Source: a virus. Taken from it: DNA of 50,634 bases. The DNA lies in the IMG/VR virus record IMGVR_UViG_3300046812_000279, positions 1 through 50,634 of that record; one strand, given 5' to 3'. Numbering within the stretch: position 1 is the stretch's first letter; every line of letters begins with the position of its first letter. A program made the position numbers and the translations under genes. A model generated the notes under the pieces. That model saw only the letters and a list, made by a program, of their open reading frames with translations, did not search any database and was not told the DNA's origin. Positions 37,425-45,112 of the stretch are shown here, one piece after another.

Positions 37425-37760
37425 ATGTCGAACAACATCGGGAAACACCTGAGCAAAGCGGCCGCCCTCGGCAGCCAGCGTCAGCCGGTAGTGATTCAGA
37501 CGCCGATGCACGATGGGCAGATTTGCTCGATGATCGCGGCCATGATGCCGGTCGATATGCCGGCTGAGAAAGCCATCGAACGGGCCGTAGAGTTGCAAGC
37601 CTGGTCGATGGTCTACGGCAAGCAAAAGCTGGCTGAGGCGATCGCTCGGATTGCCCCGAAGAAGCAAGAGGAAAAGCCGGCTTTGGACGAATCAGTTGTT
37701 ACGCCGGCTGAGGAAGTTCAGGAGACACCTGGCGGAATCTTGATCGCCGGTTCGAGCTAA
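37425..37760 (+). CDS. Hypothetical virion-region protein
   Basis: 111 residues. SNNIGKHLSKAAALGSQRQP, then a helical core (MPAEKAIERAVELQAWSMVY) and an acidic/Pro tail. ATG 37425 has GTGAGGAG upstream. Not recognised. Confidence 0.68.
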   Translation: MSNNIGKHLSKAAALGSQRQPVVIQTPMHDGQICSMIAAMMPVDMPAEKAIERAVELQAWSMVYGKQKLAEAIARIAPKKQEEKPALDESVVTPAEEVQETPGGILIAGSS

Positions 37761-37823
37761 CCCGCCGAGAACGCTGCCCCAAATCCCTCACCCGGTACGG
37801 GCAGCACTCGGCGGGCCATTACC

Positions 37824-37854
37824 GGGCCGGCAGGATGGTCCTGCCGGCCCTTTC
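37824..37854 (+). terminator. Terminator-like hairpin
   Basis: GGGCCGGCAGGA/TCCTGCCGGCCC, a perfect 12-bp stem with a TGG loop, followed by TTTCC. It overlaps the region just before the ribosome-binding site of the next gene. Shares GGCCGG with the other three virion-region hairpins. Confidence 0.6.
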
Positions 37855-37869
37855 CGTAAGGAGCAAGCG

Positions 37870-38415
37870 ATGACCGATACGATTCTGAAAGCGATGGCCG
37901 GCGAGCTAACTCTCTGGTGTGCGACCGACCTCGCCGATGCTACGTTCCCATCGCTGATTTCGACGACAACCGAGCCGACCGGCAACGGCGTCATCAACCT
38001 GACGACGGGCGAAGGTGTGACGGTTCCCAGCGGAGTCGGCATTCTGCCGATCGGCACCGGGGCCAACAATGCCGTCGTTACTGGCATGCGGGTTTACGGC
38101 TGGAAGAGGATTCGGCCCGTGCCAGGCTCAAGCCCCAAGCCCGCGCTGTGGATTCCCATTCTGCTGGTCGAAGTGGCGGCCGTCCTCGGGAACATCACCG
38201 GGGTTGACGGCACCCTGGTACCCTCGACGTACTTCTTCGCGGACACGATTACGATTGTCACCGGCAATGCGAACGTGTCGAACGAAATCCTTTCGCCGAC
38301 TGGCGACGTGGGCGGTCATTTGCTCGTCGCCAGCAAGGGCTGTCGCAAGCTGCAATTGCAGGTGGACACTGGCGCCAACCTCACCGGCCTCAACGCGCTC
38401 TACTGGCCCTACTAG
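37870..38415 (+). CDS. Virion protein, unassigned
   Basis: 181 residues, Thr/Gly/Val rich and beta-like: STTTEPTGNGVINLTTGEGV, ALWIPILLVEVAAVLGNITG, DTITIVTGNANVSNEILSPT. It could be a decoration or small tail protein. AAGGAG precedes ATG 37870. Not recognised. Confidence 0.68.
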   Translation: MTDTILKAMAGELTLWCATDLADATFPSLISTTTEPTGNGVINLTTGEGVTVPSGVGILPIGTGANNAVVTGMRVYGWKRIRPVPGSSPKPALWIPILLVEVAAVLGNITGVDGTLVPSTYFFADTITIVTGNANVSNEILSPTGDVGGHLLVASKGCRKLQLQVDTGANLTGLNALYWPY

Positions 38416-38423
38416 GAGGCGAC

Positions 38424-38762
38424 ATGTCGCCACTCATCCCCGGCCCGTTCGGCATGGGTCCGAATCCCCTCGGGGGCGGCCTGTCGCTCAAGAACCCGAT
38501 TCCGTCGCTGGCCATCCCGGTACCGGACTTCTCGGCCGACGCGCTCAACCCGGCCATCAATGACCTGGTGAGCTTCACGGACCTCTCGACCGGATCGCCG
38601 ACCAAATGGGATTGGGACTTTGGCGACGGGACGACATCGACGGCGGACCCTAACCCGACGCATCGGTATCAAGCGACCGGTGCCAAGACTGTGACCATGA
38701 CGGCGACGAACGCCAGCGGCTCGAAATCGACGACGAAGGTCGGCTACATCGTGGTGAAATAG
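38424..38762 (+). CDS. PKD-domain virion protein
   Basis: 112 residues. After ~45 residues rich in Pro and Gly, a complete PKD domain follows: VSFTDLSTGSP, KWDWDFGDGTTST (the WDFGDG signature), PTHRYQATGAKTVTMTATNA and a final strand. This Ig-like fold is used for binding surfaces or sugars, and is found on phage capsids and tails. AGGAGG gives a strong start at ATG 38424. It may decorate the virion. Confidence 0.85.
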   Translation: MSPLIPGPFGMGPNPLGGGLSLKNPIPSLAIPVPDFSADALNPAINDLVSFTDLSTGSPTKWDWDFGDGTTSTADPNPTHRYQATGAKTVTMTATNASGSKSTTKVGYIVVK

Positions 38763-39727
38763 TGGCCAAGCGAACTCCACTCCCGATGGTCACCGATATG
38801 CCATTCCCCCTGGCAGGCATCGACCTGCAACAGGGGTTCGGCATTCAGCGTCCGGGTACCACCCGCGACGCTCTCAATGTTTACGGCTTCGAACCGGTCA
38901 CCGATCGGGACCGCGGCGGCTCGCGGCCTGGGACGACTCACCTGGTCGCCGGCCGAATCCCCGCCGGCTCGACGCTGATTCAGGAATTGAACATCGTCGT
39001 CAACGGCTCGGCGGGATTCCTGCTCGACAACAAGGACCCTCCTGGCCCTGGCATCGAAGATCCTTCCACACCTGGCCCGTCCTCGCTCTGGCCGCCTGGC
39101 GTCCACCTGTGGGACCCGAATAGCGATGACCAGTCGGACCAACCGCAAGAGGGCCGCGTACCGCCCAAGAAGAAACGACGCAAGGGCGGCTCCGGCATCC
39201 AGCCTGGCAAAGTGCTGGCCCCTCCGCACGGTATCTGCGTCCTCGGCTTTTACTCTTGCATCGGGCAGCTGCACCTGACGGGCGGCACTCTCGACGGCAC
39301 GAATCCGTCTTTCAGCGTTCACGGTTGCTACATGAACCCGACGCTGCTCGCGGCCCTCTCGACGTTGACAGGCATCGCGCTCGGATGGTGCGGGCCTCCC
39401 TCGACGGCTCAGGGCTTTAGGAATTGGAAGTGCCAGGTCCAGAAGTTTTACAACGACAATTCGACGCCGGGGCATCCGGCCTGGCTGTCGAGTACCTACA
39501 CCGGGACGACGTTCGTCAGCCCTGGCGATTGGGTGTCGAATCCGAACATCGTTCCTCGGGCCTGCACCGGCCGCGAAATGAGTCCGCCAATCTTGATCAC
39601 CTACGGCCAGCGTGGCTCGATCCTGATTGGCTGCATCAACGGCACGGGCGAGGACTCGCCCGAAAACACCTGTACCGGGGTCGGGTTCCCCGGCAACCCT
39701 GATACGACGACGTACACGTTCCCATGA
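38762..39727 (+). CDS. Nozzle-related short paralogue
   Basis: 321 residues. Its first ~90 residues match those of the next gene: TRDALNV (34-40), RGGSRP (51-56), IQEL (73-76). The beta-propeller of that protein is replaced by a Pro/Lys linker (VPPKKKRRKGG) and a Cys-containing beta-like domain (GICVLGFYSCIGQLHL; CTGREMSPPILITYGQRGSI). GTG 38762 overlaps the previous stop (TAGTG). It may be an anchor for a tail spike or a fibre attached to the tail. Confidence 0.68.
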   Translation: MAKRTPLPMVTDMPFPLAGIDLQQGFGIQRPGTTRDALNVYGFEPVTDRDRGGSRPGTTHLVAGRIPAGSTLIQELNIVVNGSAGFLLDNKDPPGPGIEDPSTPGPSSLWPPGVHLWDPNSDDQSDQPQEGRVPPKKKRRKGGSGIQPGKVLAPPHGICVLGFYSCIGQLHLTGGTLDGTNPSFSVHGCYMNPTLLAALSTLTGIALGWCGPPSTAQGFRNWKCQVQKFYNDNSTPGHPAWLSSTYTGTTFVSPGDWVSNPNIVPRACTGREMSPPILITYGQRGSILIGCINGTGEDSPENTCTGVGFPGNPDTTTYTFP

Positions 39728-39734
39728 GGCAAGG

Positions 39735-41342
39735 ATGGCCGACCAGCAGACTATCGATCTGCACTTTCCGGCGGCTGGCCTCGACCAGTCATCCGCCTTT
39801 TGGAAGCAATCGCCCCGTCCCGTCTCGACGGACCAGAGCGTCTATGCCCGCACAACCCGCGACGCCGTCAACGTGCGGGTATTCGACGCTGAAGCGCATC
39901 GAGCGCGGGGCGGCAGTCGGCCGGCCCTGACGAAGTGGCTCAGTACCCCTGTCGTTCGCAATTGGATCATTCAGGAACTGGCCCTCATCGTGACCAAGGG
40001 GGATGCCGTGCAATTCTCGAACTCTGGCCGCGTGGTAACTCTCGTCGGCTGCGGCAAGGGCGACCCCTACCGATTGCGGGCCGGAGACACGGCTTGGGTT
40101 CAGCCGACGAACAACACCGGCAATACCCCGCCGCTCAACTTCGACGGCATCATTCGATCGGCGCCCAATGTTCAGCGGCTCTGGTTCGCGGACGGCATCA
40201 ATTGGGTTTACTATGACCCGGTCACCGACACGGTTGAGAGTTGGGTGGCTAACTCTGGCACCCTCCCTCAAGACAGCGGAAACAATGCACCCCGCCTAAT
40301 TGAAACCTGGCGGGGTCGCACTGTTCTGGCAGGATGGCTTCTCGACCCGTACGGCTGGTTCATGACGGCGGTCAATGACCCGCAAAACATGGACACCAAC
40401 CCGACGCCGTTCGTCTCGACGCAAGCCATTGCCGGCGAGAACTCCCCGCAAGGCTTGATCGGCGACGTGGTAACTTCGCTGTGCGCTTACAACGATGACC
40501 GGCTCATCTTCTTCGGCGATCACAGCATCTACATCATGACCGGCGACCCATGCTCCGGCGGCAAGCTGGATCTCGTCACTGACACGATCGGCGGAGTGTG
40601 GGGCAAGTGCTGGTGTCGGGACCCCTACGGAAACGTGTATTTCGTCTCGAACAAGATGGGCATTTACGTTTTCAATCCGAGCCAGGCGGAGCCGCAGCGG
40701 ATCTCCCAACCGATCGAACAATTGATCACGGACACGAATACCGGCGAAGTCGGCATTCGCCTGATTTGGGACGATCAGTTTCAGGGCATGCACCTGTTTA
40801 AGACGACGCTGGCCGAACCGACTCAGGCCGACGAACACCTGTTCTTTGAGTGGCGGACAAATTCCTGGTGGCGGCAGAAGTTCCGCAATAAGTACCACAA
40901 CCCGCTTTGCTGCGTCATCTTCGACGGCAACCTGCCGACCGATCGGGTCGCCCTGTTCGGCTCCTGGGACGGCTACGTTCGAAGCTTCAACAGGAATGCG
41001 ACCAAGGATGATGGCAATATCCCGATCGACAGCAAGGTTCTCTTCGGGCCGTTCAACACGGCCGAACTGGACGAAATGCTGTTGAAAACCCTGCAAGCCG
41101 TCCTCTCGGAAACCAGCGAGGAAGTCACCTACAAGATCTTCGTTGGCTCGACGGCCGAAGAGGCGACCAGCAATGACCCGGTTGACGAGGGGACCTGGTC
41201 AGCGGGCCGCAACCCGACCAGTCCCATTGACGCCTCGGGCTATTCGATCTATGTCGAATTGTCCTCGACCAACGCTTGGCAGCTTGAGCAGATTCGAATG
41301 ATCATCCAGACCAGCGGCCGCGTCCGCGGGAGGAATTACTAA
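39735..41342 (+). CDS. Tail nozzle / tubular protein, beta-propeller
   Basis: 535 residues. Repeated strand-turn units (LWFADGINWVYYDPVTDTV; DDRLIFFGDHSIYIMTGDP; DPYGNVYFVSNKMGIYVF; GDHSIYIM typical of the family) match the beta-propeller nozzle of P22 gp10/T7 gp12-like tails, which extends from the adaptor ring and channels DNA. ATG 39735. The stop shares bases with the next start (TAATG). Its N-terminus matches the preceding gene. Confidence 0.82.
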   Translation: MADQQTIDLHFPAAGLDQSSAFWKQSPRPVSTDQSVYARTTRDAVNVRVFDAEAHRARGGSRPALTKWLSTPVVRNWIIQELALIVTKGDAVQFSNSGRVVTLVGCGKGDPYRLRAGDTAWVQPTNNTGNTPPLNFDGIIRSAPNVQRLWFADGINWVYYDPVTDTVESWVANSGTLPQDSGNNAPRLIETWRGRTVLAGWLLDPYGWFMTAVNDPQNMDTNPTPFVSTQAIAGENSPQGLIGDVVTSLCAYNDDRLIFFGDHSIYIMTGDPCSGGKLDLVTDTIGGVWGKCWCRDPYGNVYFVSNKMGIYVFNPSQAEPQRISQPIEQLITDTNTGEVGIRLIWDDQFQGMHLFKTTLAEPTQADEHLFFEWRTNSWWRQKFRNKYHNPLCCVIFDGNLPTDRVALFGSWDGYVRSFNRNATKDDGNIPIDSKVLFGPFNTAELDEMLLKTLQAVLSETSEEVTYKIFVGSTAEEATSNDPVDEGTWSAGRNPTSPIDASGYSIYVELSSTNAWQLEQIRMIIQTSGRVRGRNY

Positions 41343-42265
41343 TGCCAGGGTCTTTCTCCTCTTCGAGTTCCCGTCCCGTCGCCCTGCCGGGCGCGATGGA
41401 CATGTACAACCAATTGCTGGACCTGAACCAGCAAAACTACTCGAACATTCTCGGGGCTTACAACAACGGGATTACCAACTCGCAGAATCAGACGAACCAG
41501 ATTGCCGGCGGGTTTACCGACCTCGAACACCAGATAGAGAACACCCTCGGCATGGGGGCGGCCCTCGGCAAGAACGGCAATTGGGGCGTCGCCGGCCCGG
41601 CGGCCGACGCGATCGAACGGACCTTTGCGAAGGCTCGGGGCGACACCGACCAGGGCCTAATCAATGCCGGCCTCGGCTCGACGACTCTCCGGGGCAACCT
41701 GCAAAACCAGAATGCTCTGGCGGCCGGCCAGGCTTACGGCTCGCTCGGGGCTCAGTTGGCGCAAACGCTCGCAGGGTACCAGGCGAACCTGGGCACTCAG
41801 GGCCTACAGACGCGGATGGCGGGCCTGCAACAGCAGAACCAGCTTTTCGGCCAGATGGGCAACACCCTCGGCGGGTACCGGTTCGCCAACACGTTCGGCA
41901 ACCTGTACGGCCAGCAATCCAATTCCACCAGCGGCTCGGGTGGCGGCGGCGGGGGCGGCAGTGGCGGCGGCGGGAGTGGGTCCGGCTCGATCCTCGGCGG
42001 CATCGGCGGGACGCCGGCCTGGGACGTTGGGCACGGGCCTGGCCTCGGGTACGCCGGGGCGACGAATCAGAACAATTGGGACCCGTTTGCGGCCGGCGGA
42101 TCGGGCGGCGGCATGTTCAACACCGGCGGCGGCGGGACGGACAACTTCGATTTCGAGCGATCGATGATGACCGGCTATGAGGGCGGGTCGGCTTACAACG
42201 GTGTGGGCCAGTTCGACTGGAACAATCCGGCGATGGCTAATGCGATGTGGGACCTGGCAGGGTGA
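41342..42265 (+). CDS. Internal virion (ejection-type) protein
   Basis: 307 residues. Gln/Asn/Gly/Ala-rich helical part (GQAYGSLGAQLAQTLAGYQA) followed by a Gly/Ser linker (~195-215) and a Gly/Asn-rich end. Such compositions, between nozzle and fibre genes, are seen in P22 gp7/gp16-like ejection proteins, which leave the capsid ahead of DNA. ATG 41342 overlaps the previous stop. Confidence 0.68.
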   Translation: MPGSFSSSSSRPVALPGAMDMYNQLLDLNQQNYSNILGAYNNGITNSQNQTNQIAGGFTDLEHQIENTLGMGAALGKNGNWGVAGPAADAIERTFAKARGDTDQGLINAGLGSTTLRGNLQNQNALAAGQAYGSLGAQLAQTLAGYQANLGTQGLQTRMAGLQQQNQLFGQMGNTLGGYRFANTFGNLYGQQSNSTSGSGGGGGGGSGGGGSGSGSILGGIGGTPAWDVGHGPGLGYAGATNQNNWDPFAAGGSGGGMFNTGGGGTDNFDFERSMMTGYEGGSAYNGVGQFDWNNPAMANAMWDLAG

Positions 42266-42268
42266 CCG

Positions 42269-43690
42269 ATGGCGATTCCGACCTCGCTAATTCACGCTCC
42301 GACTGTCGATGACCCGGTCCTGACCAGGTTCTACGAACAGGTTGCGCTTGCTCTCAATGCCTTGATCGGCAATGGCACCTTGCAGCAAACGTCGCCCGAT
42401 GCGTACCAGATTGCCGGCGGCCTGCCGGCGACGACTGTAAGCGCTGGCGCTTACACCCTTGGCGGGTTCACGGTCGGCGTCGATGGCCGGCTCACGGCCG
42501 CCCACAACGGCACGGGGACCGAGATAATCGCGGCCCTCGGGTACACGCCTGGTACCGGCTCGGTTACCTCGATCACGTTCGGCACCGGGTTGACTGGCGG
42601 GACGATTTCGACCTCTGGTACCGTCAACCTGGCGAACACGGCCGTAACCCCGGCGACTTACACGAACGCCACGGTCACGATCGACCAACAGGGCCGGGTC
42701 ACATTCGCGGCCAGCGGCAGCGCAAGTGGTATCTCGCCGCTGAGTACGAAGGGCGATATTTGGGCCTACTCCTCGGCCGATGCCAGGTTCCCGGTCGGCA
42801 CCGATGCTCAATTCATCGTGGTGAAAGCCTCGGCGACGTTCGGCTTCCAGTGGGTATCGATGTCCGGGGACGCCACGATCGACAACGGCGGCATCATCAC
42901 GATCGGCAATACGAAGGTGACCCTGGCCAAGATCCAGAACGCGGCCGCCAACTCGAAGCTCATCGGCTCAGGGGACTCGGGGTCCGGTTCGAGTTACACC
43001 GAATGCTCGCTAGGTACCGGGCTGAGTTTCAGCGGGACGACGCTGAGCGCGACGGGAAGCTTCACAAGTCCGCTGACGACTAAGGGCGACATTCACGTCT
43101 ATTCGACGACGGACGCCAGGCTCGCGGTCGGGACCGGGTCCAACGTCCTGCTGACGCCGTCAACGGGCGCCGCGACGGGCCTGCTTTGGGACACGATCGC
43201 CAACGTACTCCGCGGCAAGTTGGCCGGTACGCCGTACATCGTGATGAAACAGGCGAATGAGAATCGCCAGAACACGGCCGCCGCGACGGCCGACTCCGAG
43301 CTTCTGTTCCCGATCGGAGCTAATGAGCAGTGGGTTGCTATTTGGTGCCTCGGCGTCACTGGCAACTCGACGGGCGATATCCGGGTCAACATCAGCTTTC
43401 CGACTAGCTGCCTCGGCTTCGATACCAACATCGGCCTGGCCTCGGCCGCGACGACGAGCGGCAACCTGCAAACGGCCGGCGAATCGCTGGGCACGTCGCC
43501 GACGTCAGACCAGGGCTTTGCGGCTCCTGGGGCCGGCGTGACTGTGATTGGACACATTCGATTCACTGGCCTCCTCAATGGCGCGAACGCTGGCAACGTG
43601 ACGCTAAATTGGGCACAGATTGTCGCCAACAACGCAAGCCCGACTACCATCGTTAAGGGCTCATTCGTCATCGCGTTCAGGATCGCGTAG
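42269..43690 (+). CDS. Tail fibre
   Basis: 473 residues. The N-terminus (SLIHAPTVDDPVLTRFYEQV) would attach to the tail. The shaft is Gly/Thr/Ser/Asn rich with two copies of PL-S/T-TKGDI-xx-YS-xx-DAR (from about 157 and 268), a unit common in phage fibres. The C-terminal ~130 residues (NEQWVAIWCLGVTGNSTGDI) form a beta domain that probably binds the receptor. It decides host choice. ATG 42269. Confidence 0.8.
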   Translation: MAIPTSLIHAPTVDDPVLTRFYEQVALALNALIGNGTLQQTSPDAYQIAGGLPATTVSAGAYTLGGFTVGVDGRLTAAHNGTGTEIIAALGYTPGTGSVTSITFGTGLTGGTISTSGTVNLANTAVTPATYTNATVTIDQQGRVTFAASGSASGISPLSTKGDIWAYSSADARFPVGTDAQFIVVKASATFGFQWVSMSGDATIDNGGIITIGNTKVTLAKIQNAAANSKLIGSGDSGSGSSYTECSLGTGLSFSGTTLSATGSFTSPLTTKGDIHVYSTTDARLAVGTGSNVLLTPSTGAATGLLWDTIANVLRGKLAGTPYIVMKQANENRQNTAAATADSELLFPIGANEQWVAIWCLGVTGNSTGDIRVNISFPTSCLGFDTNIGLASAATTSGNLQTAGESLGTSPTSDQGFAAPGAGVTVIGHIRFTGLLNGANAGNVTLNWAQIVANNASPTTIVKGSFVIAFRIA

Positions 43691-43699
43691 GAGCGGAAC

Positions 43700-45103
43700 A
43701 TGGAAGATGACTTCGACTTCACCGGGGGCGGGTCGGGTGGCGACTTCGGGGGCGACCAGCAACCGCCAGTTCCCGAACCGTGGACGACGGCCGACGCTCA
43801 GCGGCTCGACAAGCTCAATGCCGGCCTGGCCGGGTTGCAGAATCAGAAAGACGAAAACACGCTGACCGACGAAGAGTTTAAGCCGCTCTACGATCGGGTC
43901 AACGCTCAGCGTCAGCCGCTCCTGGCCAAGCAACAGTCGGCGAACCAGGCGGCCGTCCTGCAACAGCAAGTCGGCCAGATGCACGAACGCGCTCAAGCGA
44001 TGGCGGCGAATCAGGCGGACGCCAAATTCGACGCGCAAGGTTTCGGCGAGCGCATGTATCGGCACGTCGATGAACGGACCGGGAAGGAAACGACGTTCTT
44101 CCAGTCGGAGCCTGGCAAATGGCAGCCGATCGAAAACAACGCCGAAGAGGGCGAAGCCGGCGTATCCGATTACGTCAGCGCTCTGGCCGGCAATCCGACT
44201 GAGGAAGGCGGCGGCAGCGGGGAAGGCAAGCCGGACTATATGCCGATCGGGCTCACTGAGTCGATCGGGGCCACACCTGGCGACGCCAACAAGGACCAGG
44301 TCCCTCCCGGCGGTTTCTTCTCCCTGCAAACGATCGGCAACGGCTCGAACACTCAAAAGATCATCCGCGACGGCCAGGGCAACATCATCAACAAGACCGG
44401 CTCTGACGGATCGGAGCCGAAGAAAGGGCAAGATGCCCTCTTTGGACTCGACCAGAAAACTATGGGCCAAATCGATGCAATCGCTCAGGCCCAAACGATG
44501 CACATGCGAAACGGCCCGCATCGTGACGTCGCAATGGGGCGGATCAAGGGCCAACTGATTGCCGGAGTCATCGCCGAGAAAGCCAGGCAAGAGCGGGCGA
44601 CCTCCGCGGCCGACCTGCTCGACAAGAAGAACCAGGCAATCGTTGACCGCATGGGGGCGACGATGAAAGCGGCTCACAAAGCCGGTTTCACCCAGCACGA
44701 CGTTTACGACATGACGAAGAAAGAAGAGGACGCGCTCGCCAAGTCCGATGAACCGATCGACAAGTTCAAAGTCGACGGCGTCGAATACGGCGGGCCGGCC
44801 AATGCGTTGCCCCGCAAAGTTCGCCAGGCCCTCGCCGATCAGCGGGTCCGTGAACGGCTCGAACGCATCGGCGGCCAGTCTGAGGGATCCTCGGGCGGCG
44901 GCGGCCAACAGCAACAGCCAGCGGCCCCGCAAATCAGCGACAAGGACCGGGCCGCGATCAATGACCGGGTGAAGAACCTCAACCCGGTCGGCACCTACAA
45001 CAATGTCGCCGGCCGCAAGCCGCCGGCCGCCTCGGCACTCCCTGGCGAAGCCGATCGGGAGAAAGAGCGGCAAATGGGCTTCAATCCTCGGACGATTTAC
45101 TAG
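43700..45103 (+). CDS. Internal virion protein, helical and Gln-rich
   Basis: 467 residues. Mostly helical, Gln/Ala/Asp/Lys rich (LLAKQQSANQAAVLQQQVGQ; AGVIAEKARQERATSAADLL), with Gly/Glu linkers. Its position between the fibre gene and the giant gene suggests an ejection protein. A half copy of the palindrome (44271-44280) codes for ATPGD. TAGGAG precedes ATG 43700. Confidence 0.7.
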   Translation: MEDDFDFTGGGSGGDFGGDQQPPVPEPWTTADAQRLDKLNAGLAGLQNQKDENTLTDEEFKPLYDRVNAQRQPLLAKQQSANQAAVLQQQVGQMHERAQAMAANQADAKFDAQGFGERMYRHVDERTGKETTFFQSEPGKWQPIENNAEEGEAGVSDYVSALAGNPTEEGGGSGEGKPDYMPIGLTESIGATPGDANKDQVPPGGFFSLQTIGNGSNTQKIIRDGQGNIINKTGSDGSEPKKGQDALFGLDQKTMGQIDAIAQAQTMHMRNGPHRDVAMGRIKGQLIAGVIAEKARQERATSAADLLDKKNQAIVDRMGATMKAAHKAGFTQHDVYDMTKKEEDALAKSDEPIDKFKVDGVEYGGPANALPRKVRQALADQRVRERLERIGGQSEGSSGGGGQQQQPAAPQISDKDRAAINDRVKNLNPVGTYNNVAGRKPPAASALPGEADREKERQMGFNPRTIY

Positions 45104-45112
45104 GGCCGGACC

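Noticed and set aside
35523-37667. 714-codon open frame on the minus strand across the virion genes
   Set aside because: It lies antisense to several supported plus-strand genes, is Arg/Asp/Gly/Val rich and has no ribosome-binding site. Long antisense frames are expected in GC-rich DNA.
39066-39075. Single CCACACCTGG half of the palindrome
   Set aside because: No left arm near it. May be a decayed copy or chance; not counted in the family. The same applies to 44271-44280.
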